64,000 nucleotides of DNA. It comes from an uncultured Clostridia bacterium (lineage in GTDB: Bacteria; Bacillota; Clostridia; Oscillospirales; Acutalibacteraceae). The DNA is taken from positions 1-64,000 of the forward strand of contig CANQXE010000001.1 of assembly GCA_947627725.1 (NCBI GenBank). The letters run 5' to 3'. A program made the translations under genes and the position numbers. Below the pieces are notes generated by a model, which was given only the letters and a program-made list of their open reading frames with translations, was not told the origin of the DNA and did not search any database. Below are positions 55,093-63,801 of the stretch, in pieces; position 1 is the stretch's first letter, and the number at the start of each line of letters is the position of its first letter.

Positions 55093-56154
55093 ATGCTTGA
55101 ACTTTTAAACGAAAAAGAAAACGTGTGGGATTATCTGTCAAAATCCGACAAACCGATTGCAGTCTACGGTATGGGAAACGGCGCACAGAAAATAATAGAA
55201 ACACTTGAAGCTCACGGGGGAAAAGTAAGTGACATTTTTGCAAGCGACGAGTTTGTAAGGGGTCATTCCTTTTTGGGCTTCAAGGTTATGAAATATGCCG
55301 AAATTTGCGAAAAATATAAGGATTTTATCGTAGTTTTAGGCTTTGCCACACATCTTGACAGTGTACTTGACAAAATCAGGCAGATAAGCCAACAGCATCC
55401 TGTTTTTGCACCCGACGTGCCTGTCGCGGGCAACGGACTCTTCACTATAGATTATGTGAAGAAAAATGAGGAAAAATTCGATTTTGTTTACAGCCGTCTT
55501 GCTGACGATGAAAGCAGACGTGTATATCTTGACATCATTAACTTTAAAATCAGCGGTAAAATTAAATATCTTTTTGATTCTTTCTGCGATAAAGAAAACA
55601 TTTACAGGGATATTCTGAAACTTAAAAGCAACGAAACAATTATCGACCTTGGCGCGTATGACGGAGATACAATAAGAGAATTTACTGATTTTACAAGCGG
55701 AAGGTACAAACACATTTATGCTCTTGAACCTGATGCCAAAAACTACAAAAAGCTGATAAAAAATACCGCTGATATGAAAAATATTACAGCGTTTAATATG
55801 GGCGCGTGGGACAAGAGGGATATCTTGATTTTTGACAAAAAGGCTGGCAGAAATTCAAAGCTGTCCTCAGAGGGCATACCCGTCGAGGTAACAGATATTG
55901 ACTCTCTCATAGACGACAATGTAACAATGATAAAAATGGATATTGAGGGAGCGGAGCTTCACGCGCTTGAGGGAGCGAAGAAAATAATCGAAAAAAATAA
56001 ACCAAAGCTGTATGTCTGCGCCTATCACAGAAACGAGGACCTTTTTTCGCTTCCCATAAAGATTTTACAGCTTAATGAAAATTATAAGATTTATTTCAGA
56101 CACAGTAAATATATTCCGGCGTGGGAATGCAATTTCTACTGCGTTTTAGATTGA
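55093..56154 (+). CDS. FkbM family methyltransferase
   Basis: 353-aa SAM-dependent methyltransferase of the FkbM type. An N-terminal region with AVYGMGNGAQKIIETLEAHG (about residues 23-42) looks like a dinucleotide-binding or sugar-recognising extra domain. The catalytic domain has TIIDLGAYDGDTIREF (SAM motif I, about residues 193-208), YALEPDAKNY and TMIKMDIEGAELHALEGA (about residues 279-296). GGTGAAT precedes the ATG. Such enzymes often O-methylate sugars or lipids. No partner gene nearby shows the substrate; monocistronic. Confidence 0.85.
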   Translation: MLELLNEKENVWDYLSKSDKPIAVYGMGNGAQKIIETLEAHGGKVSDIFASDEFVRGHSFLGFKVMKYAEICEKYKDFIVVLGFATHLDSVLDKIRQISQQHPVFAPDVPVAGNGLFTIDYVKKNEEKFDFVYSRLADDESRRVYLDIINFKISGKIKYLFDSFCDKENIYRDILKLKSNETIIDLGAYDGDTIREFTDFTSGRYKHIYALEPDAKNYKKLIKNTADMKNITAFNMGAWDKRDILIFDKKAGRNSKLSSEGIPVEVTDIDSLIDDNVTMIKMDIEGAELHALEGAKKIIEKNKPKLYVCAYHRNEDLFSLPIKILQLNENYKIYFRHSKYIPAWECNFYCVLD

Positions 56155-56207
56155 CAAAATTTATACCGTAAGATATAATTTTATTGTAAATTATTTTCGG
56201 GGAAATA

Positions 56208-56999
56208 ATGATGGTAACATTAATATACAGCGTAATAATATTTGTTGCCTGCACAATCGGTGCAATTGTCGGCATAGGCGGCGGAGTGATTATAAAGCCC
56301 GCGCTTGATTTAATAGGACAGCACAGCGTTGACGTTGTCGGCTTTATTTCAACGTGTGCCGTGTTCGCAATGAGCATCAGCTCCACTGTTAAACATATTA
56401 CATCTAAAACAAAATTTGACAAAAAAATTGTAATTTTAGTTTCTTTCGGCTCGGTTTTCGGAGGCATTATCGGCAATGAAATATTTGATTTTGCCCTTGA
56501 GAGCTTCAACACGAATATAGTTAAAGGCGTTCAGGCGGTTATTATAACTGCATTCATAATATTTGTAATTATTTATGTTAATTCAAAAAATATAAAATCC
56601 TTTAAAATAAAAAATCCCGTTCTTATAGTTTTAACAGGTTTACTGCTTGGACTAATGAGCGCGTTTTTAGGTATCGGCGGAGGTCCTATAAACACTACGT
56701 TTCTTGTTTTGCTGTTCTCTTTTACTCTTAAGGAAAGTGCGGTTTACTCGGTGGCAATCATATTCTTCAGCCAGCTAAGCCAGCTTGTAACCATATTTAT
56801 CAACAATCAGTTTCAGCCGTACATAGAATATTTCCCAATTGTGCTTGTAGCTATGGCTGTATCGGTAATCGGCGGAATAATCGGCTCAAAGCTTAATAAA
56901 AAGCTGTCAAACAGGATAATTACACATATTTTTTCGGTTGTTCTTATCCTTGTCGCAGTAATTAACGTGTACAATGCAGTTTCAGGCTTTACCGCCTGA
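56208..56999 (+). CDS. TSUP family anion exporter (TauE/SafE)
   Basis: 263-aa membrane protein with about eight segments in two repeats, each with the family's glycine motif: GAIVGIGGGVIIKPAL (about residues 18-33) and MSAFLGIGGGPINTTF (about residues 150-165). TSUP proteins export sulfite, sulfate or sulfonates. It lies 29 nt upstream of a sulfatase gene, so export of the sulfate released inside the cell is likely. GGGG stands 5 nt before the ATG. Confidence 0.87.
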   Translation: MMVTLIYSVIIFVACTIGAIVGIGGGVIIKPALDLIGQHSVDVVGFISTCAVFAMSISSTVKHITSKTKFDKKIVILVSFGSVFGGIIGNEIFDFALESFNTNIVKGVQAVIITAFIIFVIIYVNSKNIKSFKIKNPVLIVLTGLLLGLMSAFLGIGGGPINTTFLVLLFSFTLKESAVYSVAIIFFSQLSQLVTIFINNQFQPYIEYFPIVLVAMAVSVIGGIIGSKLNKKLSNRIITHIFSVVLILVAVINVYNAVSGFTA

Positions 57000-57028
57000 C
57001 TGTTAATAATATGAAGGGTAAGAATTTT

Positions 57029-58354
57029 ATGAAACAGAAAAACATTATCTTTTATTTTTCCGACCAGCAGCGCTGGGACACGGTAAATGAAAAGGTAACG
57101 CCAAACCTCTGTCAGCTCGCCAAGGAGGGTGTTAAGTTTGAAAAAAACTTCACCTGCCAGCCTGTATGCGGTCCCGCAAGAGCCTGCCTGCAAACAGGCG
57201 TTTACGCAACGCAATGCGGCTGTTACTGGAACGGTATCCCGCTTCCGCAGGACATCACGCCTCTTGCTCATTATTTTAATGAGGCAGGGTATCAGACAGC
57301 CTACATAGGAAAATGGCATCTCGCGTCTGACAGACTGCCCGGTATAGGTCTTCACTGTGAAAGCAAGCCTGTTCCAAAAAACAAGCAGGGTGAATATCAA
57401 TACTGGAGAGCAGCCGACGTGCTGGAATTCACATCTCACGGCTATGACGGATATGTCTTTGACGGCGACGGAAACAAAATTGAATTTAAAGGCTACCGTG
57501 CAGACTGTATAAACGATTTTGCGCTTGAATATCTTGACAACCATGATACGGAAAAACCGTTTTTTATGTTTGTAAGTCAGCTTGAACCTCATCATCAAAA
57601 TGACCATCACACATATGAGGGCTATAAGGAAACCGTTGACAGCTACAAGGACTATCCTCTTCCCGATGATTTGACATTTCTGAAGGGAGATTATAAGGAA
57701 ATGTATCCCGATTACATTTCCGCTATCAACAGGCTTGACTATAATGTGGGAAGACTTGTTCAAAAGCTCAAGGATTTGGGAATTTATGATGATACAATCA
57801 TAATTTACACATCTGACCACGGCAGCCACTTTAAAACAAGAAATCCCGAATACAAACGAAGCTGCCACGAAAGCGCGTCGCATACCCCTCTTATTATCAA
57901 AGGCGGAGGCTTTGAGGGCGGTAAAATTGAGACAAGACTTTCATCACTTATTGACATTCCGCCTACTCTTCTTTCCATGGCGGGAATACCTATCCCCGAT
58001 TCATATATGGGTGTTGACCTGACGAAGCAGATTAATAATCCCGAAGAAAAAAGAGACTGCGTATTTATGCAGATAAGCGAGGCGTCAAACTCGCGCGCAA
58101 TCAGAACAGACAGATTCAAGTATGAGGTACGCGACTGGGCGGTCACAGGCTACGCACACCACAGCTCAAAGATTTATTTTGAAAATTATCTTTATGATTT
58201 GGAAAAGGACCCTAATGAGAAAAACAACCTCATTAAAGACCCTCGTTACAAACACATAAGACAGGAGCTTAAATATCTGTTATTAAAGCAAATGGAGCTT
58301 GCGCAGGAGGAGCCTCCCGTAATTCTTCCACCGATAATAAAAAGAAGTAAATAG
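57029..58354 (+). CDS. Cys-type sulfatase without signal peptide
   Basis: 441-aa alkaline-phosphatase-superfamily sulfatase. The formylglycine motif C-x-P-x-R is CGPARACLQTG (Cys about residue 47). FYFSDQQRWDTV gives the N-terminal metal-binding Asp residues and YTSDHGSHFKTR (about residues 254-265) the distal metal site. The cysteine type needs a radical-SAM maturase (anSME), not seen in the window. No signal peptide, so it acts in the cytoplasm on imported sulfated sugars. ATG 57029 has AAGGGT upstream; an ATG six codons earlier has no ribosome site. Confidence 0.9.
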   Translation: MKQKNIIFYFSDQQRWDTVNEKVTPNLCQLAKEGVKFEKNFTCQPVCGPARACLQTGVYATQCGCYWNGIPLPQDITPLAHYFNEAGYQTAYIGKWHLASDRLPGIGLHCESKPVPKNKQGEYQYWRAADVLEFTSHGYDGYVFDGDGNKIEFKGYRADCINDFALEYLDNHDTEKPFFMFVSQLEPHHQNDHHTYEGYKETVDSYKDYPLPDDLTFLKGDYKEMYPDYISAINRLDYNVGRLVQKLKDLGIYDDTIIIYTSDHGSHFKTRNPEYKRSCHESASHTPLIIKGGGFEGGKIETRLSSLIDIPPTLLSMAGIPIPDSYMGVDLTKQINNPEEKRDCVFMQISEASNSRAIRTDRFKYEVRDWAVTGYAHHSSKIYFENYLYDLEKDPNEKNNLIKDPRYKHIRQELKYLLLKQMELAQEEPPVILPPIIKRSK

Positions 58355-58438
58355 TGTTAAAAATCACACTGTTGCAATCATATTACATTCAAAATCTGCC
58401 CATGGCATCATTTTGATACGGCAGTATTTCTATTTATA

Positions 58439-58463
58439 CGTCTTATCAGGCTACAATAAGACG
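58439..58463. promoter_or_regulatory. Inverted repeat upstream of GPH symporter
   Basis: CGTCTTAT / ATAAGACG with a 9-nt spacer lies in the 160-nt gap between sulfatase and symporter. No T-run follows, so it is more like an operator than a terminator. The regulator is unknown. Confidence 0.45.
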
Positions 58464-58515
58464 CATAATAATCTTTAATAAACTTTATGTAGCCAGAAAG
58501 GCTATGGAAATTAAT

Positions 58516-60015
58516 ATGGCAGACAAAAAATATTTAACTATGAAGGAGCGTGTGTGCTTTACAATAGGCGCATTCGGAAGATCCGGAATTTACACACTTA
58601 TGTCAATGTTCACACTCGTATTCTTCCAGAACGGTGCAGGGCTTACGCTTAAGCAGGGCACAACGATTATTCTTATAGGCAGAATTTTTGACGCTTTGAA
58701 TGATCCGCTTATGGGTATGATAGTTGACAGAACAAAATCAAAATGGGGTAAAATGAGACCGTATCTTTTATTCTCCCCCGTACCTATTGCGATTTGTACA
58801 ATTCTTTTGTTCTCAGCTCCTTTTTCACACGGCTCAACCGCCTCATTCATATGGGCGCTTGTTACATACATTCTTTGGGGTGTAGCCTTTACGGTTCAGG
58901 ATGTTCCTTTCTGGGGACTTTCATCGGTTATCACTCCCCTTGAAAGTGAAAGAACATCATTTATCTCTACCGCGCGCTTAGGCTCAACCTTCGGAGGAAT
59001 TCTCCCTGCCCTTCTTGTTCCGATTCTTTATCAGAGCAATATGGGTTACACAAAGGGCTTCTTTATCAGTGCTGTAATATTTGCCCTTCTCGGCTGCGGT
59101 CTTTCAATTCTCATTTTCTTTGTATCAAAGGAAAGAGTACCTAAGATGGATCACACACCGTCATTTAAGGAAACCTTTGTTGTTCTCGGTAAAGACAAAC
59201 TGCTTATCATCGTTATCTTTGCGTCTATTCTCGGCTCAACAATGGTAACCGCCAATCAGTGCGCGGACTATATCGGAAATTACTTAATTATTCAGAATTA
59301 CACTAATTTCAGTCAGATATTTGACAGTGCAGGCAATCTTCTCCCGAATGTTGATGCCGCTGCCGCTTATGATTTCTGGATTCCGAGAGGAACAATCGTT
59401 ACAACGCTTACGGTCGCAATCGGCGTTGGAATGGTGCCCGCAATGGCTATATTCCCGATGCTCAGAAAGAAGTTCTCACTTAAGCAAATCTATATCGGCT
59501 CTGCTATTTTCGGCTTGGTCGTTCACGCGCTTTGCTACGTTATATTTGCACAGAACATTACAAATATCAACATCATTATTCTCTGGATATTCCTCTTCCT
59601 GATGGGCTTACCGCTCGGTATTTATAATGTTATAACATACGCGCTTATTGCCGACTCCGTTGACTATCTTGAATGGAAAACAGGCGAAAGACACGAGGGC
59701 GTATGCTTCTCCTTCCAGACATTCCTTTCAAAGGTAAATGCCGCAATAGCAACATTCGTATTCGGTCAGATTCTTGACGTAACGGATTTCAAGGCTGTTG
59801 ACAAATCACTCGTTGATGTTGAGGGACGACAGATTTTCTTCCAGCAGTCGCCCGAAACACAAAAAATGCTTTTGGCACTCGTTACAATCGTACCTGCAGT
59901 CGGTTTCTTGCTTACGATTATTCCTATGTTCTTCAATGATTATACAGGCAAGACAAAGGAAAAGGCACAGGCAGAGCTTGAGGCGGCGCGTACCGCTAAA
60001 GGTATTGAGGAATAA
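58516..60015 (+). CDS. GPH (MelB-type) sugar:cation symporter
   Basis: 499-aa symporter with about twelve membrane segments. It starts MADKKYLTMKERVCFTIGAF and has IGRIFDALNDPLMGMIVDR and GKMRPYLLF (about residues 52-82), the MelB-type cation site and loop. A longer loop with DSAGNLLPNVDAAAAYDF lies near residue 280. ATG 58516 is preferred to an ATG four codons earlier that sits too close to AAAGG. Its position after TSUP and sulfatase suggests it imports the sulfated glycoside. Confidence 0.9.
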   Translation: MADKKYLTMKERVCFTIGAFGRSGIYTLMSMFTLVFFQNGAGLTLKQGTTIILIGRIFDALNDPLMGMIVDRTKSKWGKMRPYLLFSPVPIAICTILLFSAPFSHGSTASFIWALVTYILWGVAFTVQDVPFWGLSSVITPLESERTSFISTARLGSTFGGILPALLVPILYQSNMGYTKGFFISAVIFALLGCGLSILIFFVSKERVPKMDHTPSFKETFVVLGKDKLLIIVIFASILGSTMVTANQCADYIGNYLIIQNYTNFSQIFDSAGNLLPNVDAAAAYDFWIPRGTIVTTLTVAIGVGMVPAMAIFPMLRKKFSLKQIYIGSAIFGLVVHALCYVIFAQNITNINIIILWIFLFLMGLPLGIYNVITYALIADSVDYLEWKTGERHEGVCFSFQTFLSKVNAAIATFVFGQILDVTDFKAVDKSLVDVEGRQIFFQQSPETQKMLLALVTIVPAVGFLLTIIPMFFNDYTGKTKEKAQAELEAARTAKGIEE

Positions 60016-60031
60016 ATTTAATAGAATATTT

Positions 60032-60061
60032 AACGGCGGACAAAGTCCGCCGTTATTTTTT
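60032..60061 (+). terminator. Rho-independent terminator
   Basis: 10-bp GC-rich stem AACGGCGGAC / GTCCGCCGTT with loop AAA and a T-run, after the symporter. Confidence 0.93.
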
Positions 60062-60071
60062 AATAAATCTA

Positions 60072-60100
60072 TTGACAAAACAATTACCTTGTAATACAAT
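60072..60100 (+). promoter_or_regulatory. Promoter of the padR operon
   Basis: TTGACA, 17 nt spacer, TACAAT, close to consensus, directly after the upstream terminator. Confidence 0.85.
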
Positions 60101-60124
60101 GTATATACATAGAATTACAAGGTA
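60085..60124. promoter_or_regulatory. 40-bp dyad, probable PadR operator
   Basis: A near-perfect palindrome centred between 60104 and 60105: 18 of 20 base pairs match. The core is ATGTATATACAT (60099-60110), of the ATGT-n-ACAT type bound by PadR regulators, and the outer arms are ACCTTGTAAT / ATTACAAGGT. It covers the spacer, the -10 box and the likely start of transcription, so bound protein would block the promoter. Confidence 0.8.
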
Positions 60125-60140
60125 TATTTTGGAGGCATTG

Positions 60141-60470
60141 ATGATGAGATACAGTAAGGAATTATTAAAGGGAAGCACGCCGCTTCTTGTATTGAGCGTA
60201 CTGAGAGGACAGGACCTCTACGGATATAAAATTATTCGAGAGCTTGAGATACGCTCCGAAAACGTATTTGAAATGAGCGAGGGAACGCTCTACCCTATTC
60301 TCCACGCGCTTGAAAAGGAAAAGCTCCTTTCCAGCTACTGGCAGGAGGTTGACGGCAGGCGCAGAAAATATTATCACATAACCGATAAGGGACTGAAGCA
60401 ATTCAATGAGAAAAAAGAGGAATTTATTTCATACTCTCATAATGTTACAAAGGTACTGAATTTTGCGTGA
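60141..60470 (+). CDS. PadR family transcriptional regulator
   Basis: 109-aa winged-helix repressor. KGSTPLLVLSVLRGQDLYGY (about residues 9-28) and SEGTLYPILHALEKEKLLSS (about residues 46-65), then VDGRRRKYYHITDKGLKQF, are the family pattern. ATG 60141 (or the adjacent 60144) has GGAGG 5-8 nt upstream; the frame is open further upstream through the promoter but that is not coding. It probably represses its own promoter through the dyad and thereby the HAAS-membrane genes after it. Confidence 0.93.
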   Translation: MMRYSKELLKGSTPLLVLSVLRGQDLYGYKIIRELEIRSENVFEMSEGTLYPILHALEKEKLLSSYWQEVDGRRRKYYHITDKGLKQFNEKKEEFISYSHNVTKVLNFA

Positions 60471-60478
60471 GGATTTGT

Positions 60479-61282
60479 ATGAAAAAAGAGGAATATATCA
60501 ATAATGTATTAAAACACATACAAAACAAGGCATATACAGCAACAATAAAAAATGAACTTGAATGTCATATTTCAGACCGCGAAAGCTACTATATTGAAAT
60601 CGGCTATGACAGTGAAACAGCGTGCTTAAAGGCTATGGAGCATATGGGCAATGCCGATTTACTCGGCGAAGAAATGAACAGACTTCATAATGAAAAGGGT
60701 CTTAAAACATACAGCATCATATCCATAATACTTGCTGCGGTTATTTATTTTTTATATGACATAGTGCCGATAACATCATTATCAGCACTATGCTATGGAT
60801 ATTTGCAGGATGCTATTCATCTGTTTATTGCAGTATCAATTCTTATATTAATGACTGTGTCGTATTGCTGTACAGTAAAGACAAGGCAAAGCCGTCTTAT
60901 GTATAGCTGTGCATACACATCTGTATTTCTAAGCATATCATTAACGATTAAAATGATTGCTTTAATATTTCCACTTGCCGATTTTCAAATAACCATAGAG
61001 GAAATAAAAGGCGCGGGCGGTTTTTCTGATATTTATAAAAATTACGAAATATATAAATTTATGTTCGCTGTTATATTCTTTTTATGTCTTATTTCTGTCT
61101 TTGTTCACGGTATATCGGCATTCATATGCTCATATGAATTCAAATCATTTGAAAAAGGAAAAGGAAATATGATTGTAATTAACAGATTTGACAGCTACAA
61201 AAAATTAATTATTTCTGTCTGCGTGGTATTTTTTGTGGTATTTGCCGTTAATGCAGTCTTTGTATTAAATATGTTTATATAA
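60479..61282 (+). CDS. HAAS-domain membrane protein (copy 1)
   Basis: 267-aa protein with an N-terminal cytoplasmic HAAS/permease-prefix-like helical domain (EEYINNVLKHIQNKA, then CLKAMEHMGNADLLGEEMN, about residues 3-65) followed by about five membrane segments. Such proteins are typically encoded next to PadR regulators and are thought to sense membrane or envelope state. AGGA lies 5 nt before the ATG. The N-terminal domain is clearly paralogous to the gene at 61774-62550. Exact role unknown. Confidence 0.8.
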   Translation: MKKEEYINNVLKHIQNKAYTATIKNELECHISDRESYYIEIGYDSETACLKAMEHMGNADLLGEEMNRLHNEKGLKTYSIISIILAAVIYFLYDIVPITSLSALCYGYLQDAIHLFIAVSILILMTVSYCCTVKTRQSRLMYSCAYTSVFLSISLTIKMIALIFPLADFQITIEEIKGAGGFSDIYKNYEIYKFMFAVIFFLCLISVFVHGISAFICSYEFKSFEKGKGNMIVINRFDSYKKLIISVCVVFFVVFAVNAVFVLNMFI

Positions 61283-61296
61283 TTCGGGAGAAAAAT

Positions 61297-61761
61297 ATGA
61301 CTTTATTTGCATTAATATTTTTTATCTTTTTATACTTTTCAGACAGCTCTTTAACCATCCCAATACCTTTGATAATCAGCCACATTGCACTTGTTGTTAT
61401 TGTACATATTCTGCTTTCAATCGGGGTTTACTTTGACGCAAAAAGCAAGGGGCTTGAACAGTACAAAAGCTATGCTATACTTACTGCCTGCACCGACATA
61501 ATCGGTTTAATAACATATCTGATTTTTACTAAAGGTATCAAGCGAAACAGCAATAAAAAGAAGACATTTTCATTAATTCTTTCGGGAATAATTATTTTGT
61601 TTGCAAATATAACATTGTTTTGCTTTATCAGTTATCCTGCTGCCGAATCGGCAGACATAAACTATGACAAATATTATGCATCGACCTTAAAAAACGAAAA
61701 CGGCGAGCTTTTGATTAGTGACGGTCTTAAAAAAATAACATACGAAAAGCTGTCAGAATAA
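61297..61761 (+). CDS. Small membrane protein paired with HAAS protein (copy 1)
   Basis: 154-aa protein with about four hydrophobic segments and a short C-terminal outside or soluble tail (YDKYYASTLKNENGELLISD). A DAKSKGL loop lies near residue 47. It aligns with the N-terminal 150 or so residues of the split protein encoded at 62561-63744: same number of segments, the DAK loop, a basic loop, a last segment, then a Tyr-rich DINYDKYY-like stretch. Copy 1 therefore looks like a short version of copy 2. No known family recognised. GGGAG precedes the ATG. Confidence 0.7.
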   Translation: MTLFALIFFIFLYFSDSSLTIPIPLIISHIALVVIVHILLSIGVYFDAKSKGLEQYKSYAILTACTDIIGLITYLIFTKGIKRNSNKKKTFSLILSGIIILFANITLFCFISYPAAESADINYDKYYASTLKNENGELLISDGLKKITYEKLSE

Positions 61762-61773
61762 TACGGTGAATTT

Positions 61774-62550
61774 ATGAATACAGAAGAATATATTGAAAGC
61801 GTTTTAAAGCACATACAAAATAAGGCATTTATAAATACTGTCAGGCAGGAGCTTGAGGGACACATTGATGACAGAATATTTTATTACAAGGAAATAGGAT
61901 ATGATGAAAATACCGCCTGTCAGAGAGCGATTGAACATATGGGAAACCCTGACAGAATCGGCGAAGAAATGAATATACTCCATGATTATAAAAAACATAA
62001 AATAATCTGCATAGCCGGACTTGTAATTTTTACTATCGGATGTTTGCTTGAAAGGTCTGAATACTTTTCTGTTTCCGGTATTTTTTCATTCTTCAATACT
62101 TTCTCAAATATTTTATCCTGCATCAGCATCTGCATATTTTTATTAATGGCATATATAGTCTACAAATATGCGTTAATATCAAGGTGCAGAGTTGTTTTAT
62201 TTCTTCAGGGAGCTGTAAGCATCAGCGTATCATCGTATTATATTTATTACGGCATAATAAATTTTTACAACACTGAGCATCCGTCTGACGTCACAAAAAC
62301 TGAACAGCTTTTATACTTTTTTACGCCTGTATTTATGATTACCTGCGGAATTTTCTTTTTTATTTACTGCATAATCTGTTTTACCTGTTCGGGTGAAATC
62401 ACTTCCCTGATAAAGGGCAAAGCCAACAGTATTATTTTAAAGAGATATGAATATTACGAACGTTTTCTTCTTGTATTTTTAATAATCTGTTCTCTTATTA
62501 CAACAGCATTTATCATCAGTTATTTTATATCATTTTTCAGTACTGGATAA
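61774..62550 (+). CDS. HAAS-domain membrane protein (copy 2)
   Basis: 258-aa paralog of the gene at 60479-61282. The N-terminal domain has EEYIESVLKHIQNKAF, GHIDDR and CQRAIEHMGNPDRIGEEMN, closely matching copy 1. About five membrane segments follow but are much more diverged. GGTGA lies just before the ATG. Tandem duplication of a two-gene unit (HAAS plus membrane partner) is the simplest explanation. Confidence 0.8.
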   Translation: MNTEEYIESVLKHIQNKAFINTVRQELEGHIDDRIFYYKEIGYDENTACQRAIEHMGNPDRIGEEMNILHDYKKHKIICIAGLVIFTIGCLLERSEYFSVSGIFSFFNTFSNILSCISICIFLLMAYIVYKYALISRCRVVLFLQGAVSISVSSYYIYYGIINFYNTEHPSDVTKTEQLLYFFTPVFMITCGIFFFIYCIICFTCSGEITSLIKGKANSIILKRYEYYERFLLVFLIICSLITTAFIISYFISFFSTG

Positions 62551-62560
62551 GGAGAAAAAT

Positions 62561-62827
62561 ATGATTTTACTGTATTTATTATTTTGTCTGTATTTTGTCT
62601 CGTATGATGGATTATCTTATAAAATTTCTACTCTGTATTTTATTATATGGGCATTATTAAGCATTGCGTGTGTAGCGCACGTTATATTACTGACCTATAC
62701 AGTTTATTCAGACGCTAAAGAAAAACAGCTTGCCTCGAAGGGAATATGGGCGCTTTTGACAATCATATTTGACATTCCCTGCGTCGTAGTTTATGTATTC
62801 TTCACTTTCAGAGCAGAAAAAGCATAA
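62561..62827 (+). CDS. N-terminal part of a split membrane protein (partner copy 2)
   Basis: 88 codons with three hydrophobic segments and a TVYSDAKEKQL loop, paralogous to the start of the 61297-61761 protein. GGAG lies 6 nt before the ATG. The frame closes right after an A5 run at 62817-62821, while the next frame continues with SINKKIRKRNIVLNVL and a further membrane segment, just where copy 1 has its basic loop and last segment. One extra A would join both parts into a protein of about 394 aa. So this is likely half of a frameshifted gene. Confidence 0.65.
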   Translation: MILLYLLFCLYFVSYDGLSYKISTLYFIIWALLSIACVAHVILLTYTVYSDAKEKQLASKGIWALLTIIFDIPCVVVYVFFTFRAEKA

Positions 62828-62883
62828 ACAAAAAAATAAGAAAAAGGAATATTGTTTTAAATGTATTATCAATATTACTAATA

Positions 62884-63744
62884 ATGGTATTCTTTTACGG
62901 AAGTCAAATAACAGATCAATATTATGATGATTATACATACAAGCACTTTGACAACAGCGTCGCAACATATAAAAATGAGAAAAATCAGGATGTTATCTAT
63001 GATAAAATGGGAAATTCCTATACGTTTCTCCAAAGCAGAAATATGACATATTATGACCGCAACGGTAATAAATACACACCGATAATCTATGATGATATAC
63101 GCGACATTAATGGTTACAAATGCACTCAAAACAATAAAGAATATCTGTCAGATGATTACGAATTTTTCATTGATAGGGACGGATATATCGTTATATTACC
63201 TTATGACAACAGTATTAATTATTCGGCTTTAGGAGTATGCTATGATAACAGTGGAAATATTTATTATGATATAATCGACTGCTACTGGACGCCTGACGGG
63301 AAACTCAAATTTTACACTGATTACAATAACGACTATGAAAAAATAACTTATGAACAAATATTATCGTATGAGCAACAGATGAAAAAGGAAGATGCAATAA
63401 TAAAAATCGAAAGATTTTTTTCTGATTTCGAAGACAGTGATTGGGATTCAATCAAATATTGTTGCAGCGCTGATTTTATTAAATGTTATTTTGAAAATAA
63501 CATCCTGTTTGGTTTTAAATCAGCAGAGTTAATCAAAATCACCGAGCAGGGATATATAGACAGTAATGAAAACCAATATTATGCTAAGGTAAAAATCAAG
63601 GGCAGACCTGAAAAAAATTCCGGATTTTACAATTCTGAAAATGAAGTAATCGCCGCTTCACTCACAGTAACTTTAGAATATGTTACAGATGATGAGTACT
63701 ACAAGGAATGGATTGTAACTGATATAAAAATAAAAATTATTTAA
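62884..63744 (+). CDS. C-terminal part of the split membrane protein, with repeated YDxxGNxY motifs
   Basis: 286 codons from the first ATG, but the same frame is open back to 62773 and encodes a basic stretch and a membrane segment (VLNVLSILLIMVFFYGSQ) that belongs to it. There is no ribosome site before 62884. The soluble part has repeated tyrosine motifs, YDKMGNSY, YDRNGNKY and YDNSGNIY plus IDRDGYIV, which look like short beta repeats. A C-terminal domain beginning EDAIIKIERFFSDFEDSDWD may be NTF2-like (guess). Probably the outer part of a sensor or envelope protein, fused to 62561-62827 if the frameshift is corrected. Confidence 0.6.
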   Translation: MVFFYGSQITDQYYDDYTYKHFDNSVATYKNEKNQDVIYDKMGNSYTFLQSRNMTYYDRNGNKYTPIIYDDIRDINGYKCTQNNKEYLSDDYEFFIDRDGYIVILPYDNSINYSALGVCYDNSGNIYYDIIDCYWTPDGKLKFYTDYNNDYEKITYEQILSYEQQMKKEDAIIKIERFFSDFEDSDWDSIKYCCSADFIKCYFENNILFGFKSAELIKITEQGYIDSNENQYYAKVKIKGRPEKNSGFYNSENEVIAASLTVTLEYVTDDEYYKEWIVTDIKIKII

Positions 63745-63801
63745 AAAACTCAACGGATATTTATCAAGTGTATATAAGGCAGTATTGAATGAAGAGAATG
63801 A
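63745..63801. other. Short spacer with stop-ridden remnant
   Basis: No complete gene, terminator or promoter recognised. Short open stretches without start codons are seen in two frames, possibly degraded sequence belonging to the SIR2-like fragment that follows. Confidence 0.4.

Noticed and set aside
56813-57883. 356-codon minus-strand open frame opposite the TSUP exporter end and sulfatase
   Set aside because: Overlaps two recognised genes on the other strand; no domain or start signal; hydrophobic noise typical of a reverse-complement shadow.
62817-62900. Programmed ribosomal frameshift joining the two membrane-protein halves
   Set aside because: The A5 run alone is weak as a slippery site and no stimulating Shine-Dalgarno or strong hairpin was seen; a plain indel is simpler.
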